Positions 1-11,856 of a DNA stretch of 64,000 nt are shown here, piece by piece. Position 1 is the stretch's first letter. Each line of letters begins with the position of its first letter. The position numbers were made by a program, and so were the translations under genes. This DNA comes from Isoetes taiwanensis (Eukaryota; Streptophyta; Lycopodiopsida; Isoetales; Isoetaceae): positions 4,681,821 through 4,745,820 of the forward strand of contig JAJEKV010000057.1 in NCBI GenBank assembly GCA_021234155.1. The letters run 5' to 3'. The notes below the pieces were generated by a model, which worked only from the letters and a program-made list of their open reading frames with translations, was not told the DNA's origin and did no database searches.

Positions 1-1977
1 CGATCTTTTTTATAAGGTCAAACCCAGTAAGCTTCCGGAGCATCATCCCTATGACTGCCCACGGTGCCACTTATCAGATAGGGATAACCCCACCAGTTGG
101 CCCTATCTATGGCTTGTCGCCAACAGAATTGGAGACTTTGCGGACCTGTATCGAGGAGAATCTTATAACTGGATTTCTTCCGACATTCTCAGCCACCCGC
201 AGGAGCTGCCATCTTCTTTGTTTCCAAGAAGAATGGTTCTTTGCAGTTGGTTGTGGATTATCACAACCTCAACAAGATCAATGTGCATAATCAGTATCCT
301 CTCCCTCTGATTTCAGAGTTACTTGAGCGGCTACAAGGTGCACGATAGTTCACGAAAATCGATCTTCGAGGTGCCTATAATTTTATCTGGATCAGGGAAG
401 GTAATGAGTGGAAGATAGCCTTTCGAACTCATTATGGTCATTTTGAGTATACTGACATGCCTTTCGGCCTTATCAATGATCCAAAGGTCTTTCAGTGCAT
501 GGCTAACGATATTTTTCGGGAGTTTTTGGATCTCTTTATTATCATTTATCTGGATGACATTCTGGTTTATTCGAAGACTTTGGAGGAGCATGAAGAGCAT
601 GTCCAGAAGTCCTTCAAAAGCTACAGGAACATGGACGTTATGCCAAACTGGAGAAGTGTCAGTTCGAGCAGGACAATGTCGAGTTTCTTAGCTATCTCAT
701 CACACCGCAGGGTGATTCCATGGATCTAGAGAAGGTCAGCACATTTCTTGGTTGAAAAATACTTTCCTCAGTTAAAGATGTACAATGCTTCTTGAGGTTT
801 GCCAATTTTTATCGTCGCTTCATCAAGGACTATTCAGAGATCGTCTTGCCTTTGACACATCTCACCAGAAAGGATATTCCTTTTGAGTGGACAATTGAAG
901 CAGAATCCGCATTCATCACCCTAAAGCATGCTTTTACAGCAGCACCTTATATTCTCGAAGTTGAGACATCAGATCTTGCTCCTGGCAGAATCTTGTCGCA
1001 AGAGGGAGATGATCATGAGCTACCTCCGATCGCCTATCATTCTCGCAAGTTCCAGGCTGCAGAGATCAATTATCCCATTTACGATAAGGAACTTTTAGCG
1101 ATCTTTTCAGGAGTGAAGACGATTTCTAGAAGGTTTTCCTCATAAGGTGACTGTGTATACGAACCATCACAACCTGAAATATTTTCAGTCTGCTCGAATT
1201 CTTAATCGTTGTCAGGCTCAATGACATACACAAGTGCTATCTGCTTTGATTTCGTCATCAAATTTCGGTCTGGCACACTTCAAGTAAAACCAGATGCTCT
1301 TTCTTGCAGATCTTAATTTTGAACCTAAGGCAGGGGAGCCAGGATTTGATCACCAATCACAAGTTATTCTAGGACCTGATCGTTTATAATTTATGGCCAT
1401 CACTTTAATCGAGAGGTCTGATGATACATCCTTGTTGGAGTCTATTCGAGCATCTCTTTCTTCTGATCCATTGGCGCAGGATGTTATATCACATCTTGGC
1501 TCAGCATCATCTTCCTAGCAAATGAGGTTAGACTATGATCATTTTGAGGTTCGAGATGGATTTCTATTTCGCAATGGACTTTTGTATCTTCCAGATGGTG
1601 CTCCTCGACTTTTGTATCCTGTCATGATTCTCCTTTTGCCGGCCATTTTGGCATTGCCAAGACTCTGGAACTTATTGCTCGAGATTATTGGTGGCTAGGT
1701 CTCCGCCGCGTTGTTGAGACTTTTGTATACTCATGTGATATTTGCTGTCGTGCAAAAGCTCCCTAACCGATCCACATGGTCTACTTCAGCCTTTACTAGT
1801 TCCAGCCGGTCCTTGGAAGAGCATTTTGATGGATTTTATTGTTGAGCTTCTATTCTCCCAGGGCCATGATGCCATCCTTGTTGTCGTTAATCGTTTTTCC
1901 AAGATGGCGCATTTCATTCTTTGTAGTTCTTCTATCTCCAGTGAAGCTTCGGTGGTTCTCTTGCTTCGAGGGCAAGT
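1..1977 (+). pseudogene. Ty3/gypsy pol remnant (RT, RNase H, integrase)
   Basis: Decayed polyprotein of a Ty3/gypsy LTR retrotransposon that enters from the left edge. Reverse transcriptase pieces lie at about 1-740 in several frames; MPFGLINDP and the catalytic block YLDDILVYS (about 547-575) are readable. RNase H follows at 792-1145, with YHSRKF and YPIYDKELLAI. An integrase zinc-binding region (RDYWWLGLRR, then CDICCRAK) lies near 1670-1760. The integrase core starts near 1800 with [14 protein letters not shown] and [13 protein letters not shown]. Frameshifts and stops separate the pieces. The core breaks off near 1977, where DIRS-like sequence on the other strand begins, so the catalytic D-D-E region is incomplete. 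The element should be inactive. Strong family call; exact lineage not decided. Confidence 0.85.
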
Positions 1978-1979
1978 TA

Positions 1980-2170
1980 GTTTCGTTTAGAATGGCGAAT
2001 AAGAACATCAACGTAAGACAATGAAAAAGAAAGATCACGCCAGTTGAGGGCGAGCGCCTCAGAGATGCGCAAAGCGGCAAAGGAAAGCACGACGAGAGCA
2101 GCGCGGGCCAACGAGGGAAATGGAGCCGCGGGATGCACGAAGTGGAGAACAATAGAGCGTACATGCTGAG
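1980..2170 (-). pseudogene. DIRS-like tyrosine recombinase, catalytic-domain fragment
   Basis: Minus-strand reading frame with the first catalytic box of a tyrosine recombinase: a hydrophobic run ALVVLSFAAL followed by RISEALALNWRDLSF, the usual place of the first catalytic Arg. The later boxes (HxxR and the nucleophile Tyr) are missing because the frame ends near 1980 against the gypsy remnant. The fragment belongs with the core-binding domain at 11857-12110 on the same strand; the two halves are separated by the LTR element at 2171-11856, and some tens of residues between them are absent. In DIRS elements this enzyme integrates a circular cDNA. Non-functional here. Confidence 0.7.
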
Positions 2171-3746
2171 TGTGACGTCCCCTACTCATATACGGTGCAC
2201 TCACCGTATACAAACAGGAGTTCATCCCCCATACCAGCTCCATACTGATACAGGGCCCTCCATATATCACTGCAACCTTGATGAGTTCCAGTGGGAAGAA
2301 TGAAGGGGTCATTTACCCTGTCTTCCTCAGGGCCTACCTAGCTGCGGAAGCGTAAACATACATGTCAGTATACAACATCAACATCACATAACCATCTCGA
2401 AGGATGGCCCATCACATATCTGCATAGACAAGATCAGTACATCACATGGGGAATCCTACCCAAGGCTCAGACTCAAGGGGATGACTGATGGCTTGGGTCT
2501 TCAGAGGTCATTGCAGACAGAATTCATGGCAAATGGATTTGGCTGGCATAAGAACATGGCTTAGGGTTGTCCACTCCATCCGCCCCTCCTGTGCACACTT
2601 TGCAGAGTAGGTTGAAAAGTGTTGGGACCTGACTGTAGCCCGCCGGATGCATAGCCAAAGGGGATACTCCTGGGTTGCATCTCCCCAGTTCCGATGGGGC
2701 AGGTAGGGATCACTCCCTCCAGAGATCTACATGCTGACTCAAGGTAACTAGAGGGCCACTGGCCTTATTCAACTTGAACCCAATGGAGAGTGACGCATCA
2801 CTCCACAGGTGTCGAGCCCATGTCTTGCCCACACGCAGTGGCAAGCCATTAGACCTAGTCCACAATGATCCCCGGTAGGCCTTACACCCCAGAAGGATCG
2901 TTCAAGAGTCAGAACACGAACCTCCTTATAAGCCAGTCTGGCCCCTTCACCCACAACCAGGTGTGGTTCTTGTACACAGGCCGAATTTACAGTGTGCTAA
3001 AGAGGCTAGCTAGGAGCATCAACTACCAGACTTTAGGGTCTCTACCCCCCTTCCCAATACAATGAGTCCACAGAGATACATCATCATACATATCACAGAA
3101 GGTTAGGTTCTTTAGTTAGAGCTTGGTATCTAGAGATCTAGATGACTGCTATGGGCAATTTAATAGGCTAAACCTACTGATTCGATGACTGGAAGATGGT
3201 TTAGGCTATTAAATTGACGAATCCCTGGCTCGCTCCTCCTGCTCTGAGCTCGACCATCCTGCTCTGCTGCTAGAAGATGAAGCTAGATTGGGAAACTAAC
3301 GAGCTGGTTCGCTCAGACAGAGTCTAGGATGCGGTTTTGACTCCTGGAGCAAGCAAAACAGAGCCCTAAAATCCTATGGACGAAAATGGAAAGTTAGGGT
3401 TTCCTTAACCTATATAGACAAAGGGTTAGGGCTAGGGTTCCCATTATCCCCTTTAGGCATGTGGGATAATTGGATATGGCCCCAGTTATATTAAATAAGT
3501 GGCCTAGGATATCCACATGGGTAAATGTGTACACATGGATAAATGTGTACACATTGACACACACATGGATAAGTGTGCATATGGGCAATTGTGCCCATAA
3601 TTAAATGCACACACCTTGCAAGTTGCCCCCTAGGGTGCTACTTGCTCGGCTACACGTTGGCGTACACGTCAGTCGGAATGGCGTGTACGCGTGACGAGGC
3701 AGTACAGTATACGTCTTAGGACAGTATACTGTGCTGGAACGTCACA
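2171..3746 (-). repeat. Long terminal repeat (3' LTR of the element)
   Basis: The 1,576-bp LTR starts TGTGACGTCCCC and ends GGAACGTCACA on the plus strand, giving the inverted TG...CA ends expected of an LTR. Its first ~377 bp recur at 11479-11856 with scattered differences. Short tandem motifs of the ATGGATAAATGTGTACACAT kind occur near 3520-3570. No coding frame is evident. Confidence 0.75.
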
Positions 3747-3760
3747 TTCTCCCCACCTTG
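3747..3760 (-). other. Polypurine tract next to the 3' LTR
   Basis: On the minus strand CAAGGTGGGGAGAA lies directly against the LTR start TGTGACG. This is the expected place and composition of the plus-strand priming tract, and it fixes the element as minus-strand. Confidence 0.6.
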
Positions 3761-6700
3761 AAATGATGCTGTCCGCAGCATCGTGGGTCTCCCCACCTTG
3801 GGATCTTCTTAACCTGTAATCAACTTGATGTATACAATTTATTATTATTATACTTACACAATTATTAGAATTATTCTAGGGTAATGTTTAAGACATTACT
3901 GTACTATTCCATTATCCAATTAACTTATCACTCCATAACTTAATCAACGCAAGGTAATTACTAACCTTACTTAATACAACATTCAAGTTTATCAAAGTTT
4001 ATCAATTTCATACAAAATTTACACTTCTAAGGTACTCTTCATCCCTTGCAACACGTTTTAACAAAATTCGTGTTGCAAGTCTTTGCATCTTGAAATCCTG
4101 CATTAATTTTACAATATCTACAATTACATATTTACTAGCTTACACAAGATTTAAGCGATTAGTTTCAATGGTAGAAATCACAACTACTCTAGAACTATTT
4201 ATGCAAGTGCTCGTGATGCGACTCCCCGCTGGTTCTTCGTTCTCATTGGCCTCCTGGATTCACACCACGCTAGAATATTAATGTAAAGATGGTTATAAGG
4301 GAACCACCCCATCTATCTACATGAATGCATGACTAATCTCCTGGCGTAGGAAGAGGATGCTTCTTCCATCGTGGCCGTGGAGACAACGCCCTATAATGCC
4401 TATATGCCGCTCATGCCTACACCTTTAGTTGCCTGAGACGTGGAGGATAGGGTCCTTCCCGTATTTGGGCGTGAAGGATAGGGTCCTCCCCGTAGGCATT
4501 GACTAGAGGTGCTTTCCTATCAATGCATTCCTGAATGACCTCTTATCTCTCGAGGTCGTCTACTTCCATGGGACGGAAGTAGACTTTTTAATCTACCTTC
4601 CACTCATCCAAGCGGAACCGCGGTCATGCCTACATTGACATTACACCACGTCCTAGAGATCACCGTAGTGGTCCCATCATCGGTAAATACGCATGCAACC
4701 CATACCTGGCATAGGTTGCATGCGTAGATTAATCTTAACTACACATGAAACTAATCTAAACACAAATCGACATGCATGAGCCGATTTTTGCTGGCTCCTT
4801 TAATGCATGTGATTAACATAATTACCCTAAGGTAATATTTATGAATTAACATTATCATAGTATCGGATACATTACTTCCGATAGTACAATTATGTTTAAT
4901 CTAAGCTTTGCAATATTTAACGACTTTTAGATCGCGATTATTTAAACAATAACCCTGATTTAGACCTATTGTATCATAGACAAGGTTTTAATTATCATAC
5001 ACAAGAATTAGATGTGCTTCTTATTCTCTTCCTTGGGTCCTGCATTACCCTTGGAAGTATATCCCTAAGATGCACTTAAGTATATCTGAATTCTATTTTC
5101 TATTTATATTTATAAGGACCCGAGGTCATATAGCTATCCTTGGAAGGAATTGCATCCTTGCGAAGGATTAATTAACATGCTACCTCATATTACCGTTGTT
5201 ATTTAACTTATTTCCCTATGATACATATACGTACAACAATTTCTATCCAGTTATTAGGATCTATATTTAACTTATCTATAAGACACATTATAATGCATGC
5301 GCACACCTTACCTAAGGCTAGAACGCATCCACCCATTGAGCCGGCGTCGAGTAATTTTGGAGATGACTTGGTCGTTGCATTGCTCCCATAGTTTTGCTCC
5401 ACTTCATTGGTGTAGTTACCTACTATGTCAGTCTCGCACGTTGAAGGCCTCCTGAGCACTAAGGTATCGATCTATTTTACGCTCTATTCGCTTCGGCCAT
5501 TGCCGGAGTGAACTCTATTCTACGGGTCGGTCAATTCGATGCAAGTACGTTCAATCAAAAAAAAATTGAACCCTCCTACTTTCTTTGAAAAGAAAATGGT
5601 CCTGCACCCCTTCAATGACGTTGTACACAACGTCATATCTATTCTCTCCCCTTAAGAGGTTATAGGCTTCTTACTTAGCGCATTACTTTACTAGCCTTAG
5701 CTAACATATATAACCATCTAAGATGGATGCACATATTATGTTATCATTTATTTCAATATAGTTATGGGTTACCTACTTAGTTAGAACGATTCTAAACCAT
5801 AAGGTTTTGTCATGACGACAATTCCTTTTGTCTCAAAAGACTATTTGATTACTATAATTCTTATTTTAGATGTACCTTACATGTATTATTCTTTTATATT
5901 CTAGAGATTCCCCCTTTCTTAGTTATTTAAACTCTTAGAATATTCCTACCAATCGAATTGATGCCATCGTAACAAGTTGGCTGGACTTGTTAGATTACTT
6001 CTTTTCTTTCGGTTGGATTATTCTTTTGGAGGTGCTAGATTTATACATGGTCAACAATTATCCTAGTAATGATTCCTTCTTAGCGAGGAGATCAATCTCA
6101 CCAAGTGGTTTCAATACGTTGGATGACTGTTAATAATCATGTATAATTTTAGTCATCCTATGCGTTTCCTTCCCAATCCTTGACGCTTAGCTCAATATTG
6201 GGGCAATCCTTTCAGCGAGAATATCTGGCAATGCCTTCTAATCCCGATATGGATGTTGTCGTCCATACATTTAACCTACTAGGCCCCATGGCCTTAGATC
6301 CTTGAGCTTGCTAGAAGCTCATCCACTCGTTGCCTGCTTGAAGTAGCAAGGTAACGTTCTTCGAAGTAATTTCGATACTCCAGTCTCCTTGACGGTGGCT
6401 CCTCTTTGATGTAGAGGCTGGAGGCTTTGATGGCGTAGCTGATTACTTGAATCTTCCATGCCGCTTTTCAAAAGCCTGAAGGTGGCGCCGTTGAAAAAGA
6501 TCTTTCATCTTGAACTGTTTGTCTTGGCAGGTAAAGGACGACTTTGTATCCGATATTGTTTCTTCGATTCCATCGACGTCTCATATGTCTAGTCCTCTTA
6601 TTTCCTGAAGAGTGTTGAGGATGTTGATTGTTTCACCCCTGCAAATTGCCTGACATCTCTTCCTTTGATTTGTTATGCTATGGGAGGGAATGAATAACAA

Positions 6701-8789
6701 GGGAACTATATATGCAAAGCATATAGCTTACATAATTACAATTACTACTAGAGCTATTAAGTCCCCCTTGTGCCTCCCTTCGAGTTGCACACCTACTCCT
6801 TGGTAATGTCATCGGTGTTCCTCCCAGTGCAATGGTGTTGATGATCTATATCCTCCTATTTGTACGTCAGCTCGTACTTCGGGGTAGGGTAGGTGCAATG
6901 GAGATGACCACACTTCTAGGCACAGGAGAGGCACCTCGGAATGAAGGAAAGCCCAAGCAACAGGAGTCGCACTCAGAAATTCAACCTGCGAAGGAATGAC
7001 AATGCCTGCCTACCGACCACGATCTCGAGGCTTGAAGACATTCAAGAATGCCCGATTACAGCGGTCGGGTGATCCTACTCAAGCGATCAATGGCACGCAC
7101 ATCGGCAACCTTGCAACGACACATCGCATGTGGGGCGTTGGCGGTCACCGCATTCCTTACGACGGACATACACATTAAGGAGGAGCATCTTTTCAAAGGG
7201 ATCACATCGACAAACACACCGCGCGAAGCCGAAAGTGGCGAGCTCGGATCAGACATGAAGGTCAACAATAGTAGAAGCATCTCAAGGAATCCCGGAGTCA
7301 ACCACAACAAAGAAGTTTCAAGCAAAACCGAGAAGAATCAAAAGCGATAGGAGGAGGGGAAACCCTAAAAAGGAGTATAAACATTTAAGTAGATCTTCAT
7401 TAGTTGTTTTGGAAAAATGGATGAATTAAAATACCAATGTAAATGCGTATATGTCTATTGTATATCTCGGGTCTTCACATATATAGTGGAGAAACATGAG
7501 TTTAGAGTCATGTTTTACGGATTTAGCGCTTAGATCAAGAAGCTCCTTCACTTCGACTACCAAACGAGGAAGCACAACTATAGCCCAAGATCAAAATGGA
7601 AGAGCAAGTACGAGGGAGAAACGATCAGAGGCCAAGCAAACCTTCGACTCCAAACACTTTGGGAAGTGCCCTCAAGTAGAAGACCACTCGTCCATCCAAT
7701 GTCAGAATAAGAGACAACACCGGTCATGTCAAGATCATCAGCGATGCACCAGGACATCGTCAGGGCGCAACACTACCTCTTGTGGTAGTAGCAACACTTG
7801 ACGCACTTATGACACAAGTGGCCTCAACAATAGAAGGAGGAACGACCCGACATCAACGAGCCAACTAAGAAGGCAACATCTCAACGACCATAATTCCACC
7901 TTGTGGTAATATAGGGTGATGCGCTATGACACGTGTAGTAGATGGAGATGCACTTACGAAAGGCACTGGGACGAGGAGATATGCCTTCAACAACTAGGTG
8001 ATGGCTTCGTCAGGTACTCCTACCAGTAATTAGAAGAGAAGAAGCCGATCATATCTTCGACATGTGGCACGTCAAACGCCCAAGGTAGAAGCATTCGACA
8101 CCTTAACGATAAGGATAGCAACTGAAGCACCTTCAGCAAAAAGAGAGTTCAAGATAATAGCCAGGCTATTCAACGACAAGAGTATACCTAAGGCAGGTAA
8201 TTCTTCGACTCAAGGGTCAAGCTGCGCAGATATAAGGATCCATCATCCCGACAATATAGCCAGCAGGGAGGAGAGCCATGATGTTTTATTTGACAGAGAG
8301 ACCGACATGCATAGAGGGACAAAGGTCAGGAACTGAAAGCTGGAGAAGTGCTAGCAACCGACTTCTTCCACGAGCTCCCTAGAGGCAACAGGAGGATCAA
8401 AACTGACGAGCACAATCAAAACCACCGGAGGGTACCTCAAGACAAGAAGATGGCATAGCACTGAGGAACGTGACAATGTCCAAGCCATGTGACTGAGGGG
8501 ATCAAACAAGGAAGATTGGAAGCTCGATGGAGAAGCAATTAGGTGAGGCGAGGCGAGCCGATAACTTGCACGTGGACTTGCATGCAACTTGGTGAACCCA
8601 AGAATGGACGATTCAAAGAACAACTGTAGAAGAGAACAACCCTAGAGGAGTATAGCCAAAGGAAGCGTGCACAGCCTCAAGAGACGCCTCCAAACAGCTT
8701 CAAGTATCATGAAGGGGAGAACAATTACCGCCCGAGAACAGGATCAGGAAGCAGACTGAAATGTCGAAGCATCAACGACCAGCACACCT
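3761..8789. other. Internal region of the LTR element with no recognisable gene
   Basis: About 5 kb without a convincing open frame on either strand. The part up to about 6.9 kb is AT-rich with many stops. From about 6.9 to 8.8 kb there are short overlapping frames in both directions (for example 7048-7350, 7496-7801 and 8064-8336 on the plus strand) with no family motif. I saw no reverse transcriptase YxDD, integrase or protease motif. Confidence 0.5.
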
Positions 8790-9550
8790 TTAGTTAGAAT
8801 GTGATGCAAAGCATGTTGTGCCATAGCCGACAAACATCGGAGGGCCCAAGTATTCTGGTTGCCTTTGCGTGATTTGTACCTGCTGGCTAGGTCGTCTCCT
8901 CCGTTCTTTGGATCCTATCCATTCGAGTCTCGCACTCCTTGGCTGACGTAGTAAAGTCGTCCTTCCTTTGGTTTCTAGGTGTTTCTGGGTCCCGAATTCT
9001 TGTTCGAGCGGAATATTCTCCTCCTTGATCTTGCCCCTAATGCTGATATAGGCCTTCAAGTTGGAGATGTTCCTTCCCTAATATGCATCTCCTTCCCCTC
9101 ATGGTCTCCTACTTTTTGAAACCGATGAAAGTTCTCCTGCTGGTGCAAGGGAGCTGGAAGCTCGTCCTGGTCAGCGTTAGGTGCTTTGTGGTTGCCTAGC
9201 TTAGTTGCTCCTTTTGTTGACGTTGCATGACATTCGCTTGAGCTGCTGGGCTGCAAGGTCGTGGTGGTCTTCCCTCCAGTTTCTATACGCTCTTGTGTCG
9301 CCATGACTTCTCTCCTCGACGGAAGATTATGCCCTCTGGCCTTAGCTCGTGATGCTAACGTGGCATCGATGTCTAACGTCTTCCTGCACCTGTATTTTGC
9401 TGCCTTGCGTTCTTCCATTTGAAACTCATGTGCGTCGAGTTGGTGAAGGCGTCGAGATCCTCTTTCTGATGTGAGCTCGTGGACGTGGTAGTCGGGAGGT
9501 TGACATCTAGAAGATTCTTGATGCCGTTGGTTACCAAATATTCTTCCCAT
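8790..9550 (-). CDS. Two overlapping charged open frames, unrecognised
   Basis: Frames at 9056-9550 (164 codons) and 8790-9059 (89 codons) overlap by 4 bp on the minus strand, the coding strand of the enclosing LTR element. The first is rich in Arg, Gln, Glu and Ser and has no zinc knuckle or transmembrane segment; the second starts MKAYISIRGKIKEENIP and is also highly charged. Position in the 5' half of the element would suit a degenerate gag, but no gag motif is visible. They may equally be chance frames. Function not assigned. Confidence 0.2.
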
Positions 9551-10482
9551 TTGATGAAGATTGTGATAGGCCGGTGGTGTCCTGTTCTACTCGTTTATCG
9601 GTTGAGGTGTTTGTCGTTGTGCTTCCCTCTCTTGGGCCTGTCTTTTCGGTCTCTTCTCCTTATCTGTCTGTACATCGGCTGGGTCCTCGATGTCTTCAAG
9701 AAGTTGCGTTGCGCTTCTAGCTCTTCTGTGGCTCTGGCCCTGTACTTCGAAAGCAACACTCGTATATCCTAGAGTCTACTACTTGAAGGGCTCTCCTACA
9801 ACATTCTGGGCTCTATAAGCAAGCAAGATGGCTCGAGCAGCATTATTGGAGACATATCTATAATCTACAAGTCTATGGACATTAGGATGTGTGGTATGGC
9901 ATGAAATGAGGGTTGTTTTGCAAAACCTCCATGATGTTTGAGGCATACTCTAAGGTCCTAGCAAAGTTGGTTTGGGGGAGTCCAATCTCTACACATGGAG
10001 TGACTTGGGCAGCTCTAGACTCTAGCTCCTTTCTAGGTATCCTAGCAATAGGGAGTGTCAATGTGGCGGCTATATAAGTCAAACTCTATTAGAAGGACAC
10101 AGAATTAGGTCAAGGTTTATGCCTTTGGCATGAGCAGAGGTGATGTACAAACAGTTGAACTTGGGTTGCTATGCTGAGGTCTAGATGACCATAACAACGG
10201 GGTGTTCTTGAGCACTTCTATCTAGGAGTAAGGCATCATCTTCGAGCCGAGAGCAATACTTGCGAGGTACTAATGGGATATGCTTCTATTTACAAACAAA
10301 CCACAGTTTGGGAAAACAATTCAAGGGTTTGAGCAATTTTGGTCATTTTGAGCTAGTGTTTGACATTTCTAGCCTAATTTGAGGTCATAAATGGATTCTA
10401 GGCTGTCTAACGGTCCTATTGCAACAAATTTCAGGCGATTTGGAGCTCTGTAGCTCAAGTTATGGAGGTTCAAAGTTTGGAG

Positions 10483-10549
10483 GTCTCACACATTGCGCCC
10501 AGACCAATAATGAACTTTTCATTTTCGGTCCTGGCGCGACGTGTGAGAC
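10483..10549. repeat. Hairpin 1 of 3 (GTCTCACAC...GTGTGAGAC type)
   Basis: Left arm GTCTCACACATTGCGCC (10483-10499) pairs with right arm GGCGCGACGTGTGAGAC (10533-10549), 15 of 17 positions, with a 33-nt loop. The loop contains CAGACCAATAATGAACTTTT, shared with hairpin 2. Confidence 0.8.
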
Positions 10550-10682
10550 ATGGGCTCTAAATGGGTTAAACTTGTCCAATTTGGGTGATATAAGAGTCTA
10601 ATTCTGCTGGACTCATCGAGTTAGGCAGAATTGACCCCTTATTTGGTCGATTTGGAGCTGTTTTGGGCACTTTTGGGGCATG

Positions 10683-10749
10683 GTCTCAGACGTTGCGCCC
10701 AGACCAATAATGAACTTTTCATTTTTGGTCCTGGCGCGACATGTGAGAC
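10683..10749. repeat. Hairpin 2 of 3
   Basis: Left arm GTCTCAGACGTTGCGCC (10683-10699), right arm GGCGCGACATGTGAGAC (10733-10749). Same arm length, spacing and loop sequence as hairpin 1, starting 200 bp downstream of it. Confidence 0.8.
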
Positions 10750-10891
10750 ATCCTCTCGAATTGGCCTAGGATGTCTGTTTTGACTAAAACAAAAGCTAAA
10801 ACTTACTAACTCAACTTAATTAAGTAACTTCATACACTTATAATTTACTCTAAAACACTTTGTATTAAACAAAATTTTATCATTTACGAAA

Positions 10892-11101
10892 TTAATAAGG
10901 CTCTCCTTTGATATGACTGGCTAAGTGCATATCTTTCTTCATTAGAGTTACTCCCTTGGCGTGTACTGTGCAAGATGTTGAGTCTTCAAAATGTTGGACC
11001 AGCTTCTGCTCTGATGCTTCTTGAACCTTGGTCTCCTGCTCTCGTTCTGCCCTCTCCTCTTCTTGTATCTCTCGCTCTATCTGCTCGTACACTTCTTGGG
11101 T
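10892..11101 (-). pseudogene. Histone H3-like C-terminal fragment
   Basis: A 66-codon minus-strand frame ends with a stretch that follows the C-terminus of histone H3. VQEASEQKLVQHFEDS matches the alpha-2 helix region, HAKGVTLMKKDMHLAS the loop and alpha-3, and the end IKGEPY sits where H3 has its final RG-E. By eye about half of the last 44 residues equal canonical H3. Upstream, EREIQEEERAEREQETK takes the place of the alpha-1 region: the REI survives but most hydrophobic residues are replaced by charged ones, so the histone fold is doubtful. The frame opens at TATTAG|ACC, a possible splice acceptor, so it may be a captured last exon. It lies inside the LTR element, about 380 bp from its 5' LTR. 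Whether the source was canonical H3 or a centromeric variant cannot be decided. Confidence 0.65.
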
Positions 11102-11199
11102 CTAATATACAAATCTAACTAATCCTTACCTTAAAACTCGATCTAGCATGTTACCTTTTTTTTGAAATTCATCGAGTATTAAGGTGATTATGGCCTAAT

Positions 11200-11266
11200 G
11201 TCTCGCACGATGCACCCAGGGCAAGACCTAGAGTTTAGATTTGTGCTCTGGCGCGACGTGTGAGAC
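11200..11266. repeat. Hairpin 3 of 3
   Basis: Left arm GTCTCGCACGATGCACC (11200-11216), right arm GGCGCGACGTGTGAGAC (11250-11266). The loop differs from hairpins 1 and 2, while the right arm is identical to hairpin 1. Confidence 0.75.
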
Positions 11267-11462
11267 ATTCTTGCATTAGAAAGATTTGGCTCAACTATTT
11301 TTAGTCTTTTTTTTTTATGTTTCCATTTGCTTAACTGTTACTAGCTTAGCATATACTACAAAAATGAGAAAAAAAATTCCCACTTTTTCGAGGTTTGAGG
11401 ATCCTATCAAGTTAGTACTACTGGGAGCATGGCCAGTGCTTTGCTCTTGGTCTCCAAGAACA

Positions 11463-11478
11463 TTGCTTTCGATACCTT
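11463..11478 (-). other. Primer-binding-site-like sequence
   Basis: Directly inside the right LTR, the minus strand reads AAGGTATCGAAAGC. This resembles the initiator-Met primer site TGGTATCAGAGC with several mismatches. Weak on its own, but in the right place and orientation. Confidence 0.3.
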
Positions 11479-11856
11479 TGTGGCGTCCCCTACTCATATC
11501 TGATTGCACTCAGGTATATAAAAGCGAGTTCATCCCCATACCAGCTCCATCGCGATACAAGGCCCTCCACATATCACTTTACGCAACCTTGATGAGTTCG
11601 ATTGGGAAGAATGAAGGGTCATTTACCTGTCTTCCTCAGGGTCTACCTAGGCTCTTGAGCGTAAACATACATGTCAGTATACAACATCAACATTACATAA
11701 CCATCTCGAAGGATGGCCCATCACATATCTGCATAGACAAGATCAGTACATCACATGGGGAATCCTACCCAAGGCTCAGACTCAAGGGGATGACTGACGG
11801 CTTGGGTCTCCAGAGGTCATTGCAGACATAATTCATAGCAAATGGATTTGGCTGGC
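11479..11856 (-). repeat. Truncated 5' LTR
   Basis: Starts TGTGGCGTCCCCTACTC and matches 2171-2547 closely through GGATTTGGCTGGC, then stops abruptly where DIRS-like coding sequence begins. The remaining ~1.2 kb of the LTR is missing. A plus-strand open frame of 181 codons at 11286-11831 is only LTR sequence read through. Confidence 0.75.

Larger units (their letters stand above)
2171..11856 (-). mobile_element. Gene-poor LTR retrotransposon inserted in the DIRS-like element
   Basis: Bounded by related terminal sequences at 2171-3746 (full LTR, TGTGACG...CGTCACA) and 11479-11856 (first 378 bp of the same LTR). A polypurine tract beside the left LTR and a primer-site-like sequence beside the right one both put the element on the minus strand, with the left LTR as its 3' LTR. 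No convincing reverse transcriptase or integrase was found inside, so it looks like a large non-autonomous or fully decayed element. It interrupts the YR gene of the DIRS-like element (fragments at 1980-2170 and 11857-12110). The right LTR is truncated where DIRS sequence resumes, so no target-site duplication can be read. It carries three hairpins and a histone H3-like fragment. Confidence 0.7.

Noticed and set aside
10483-11266. CRISPR-like array
   Set aside because: Three hairpins with unequal spacing in plant transposon DNA; inverted arms, no constant direct repeat with spacers.
11286-11831. 181-codon plus-strand frame with a signal-peptide-like start
   Set aside because: It crosses the element's primer-site region and truncated LTR; the same LTR sequence at 2171 has no such frame.
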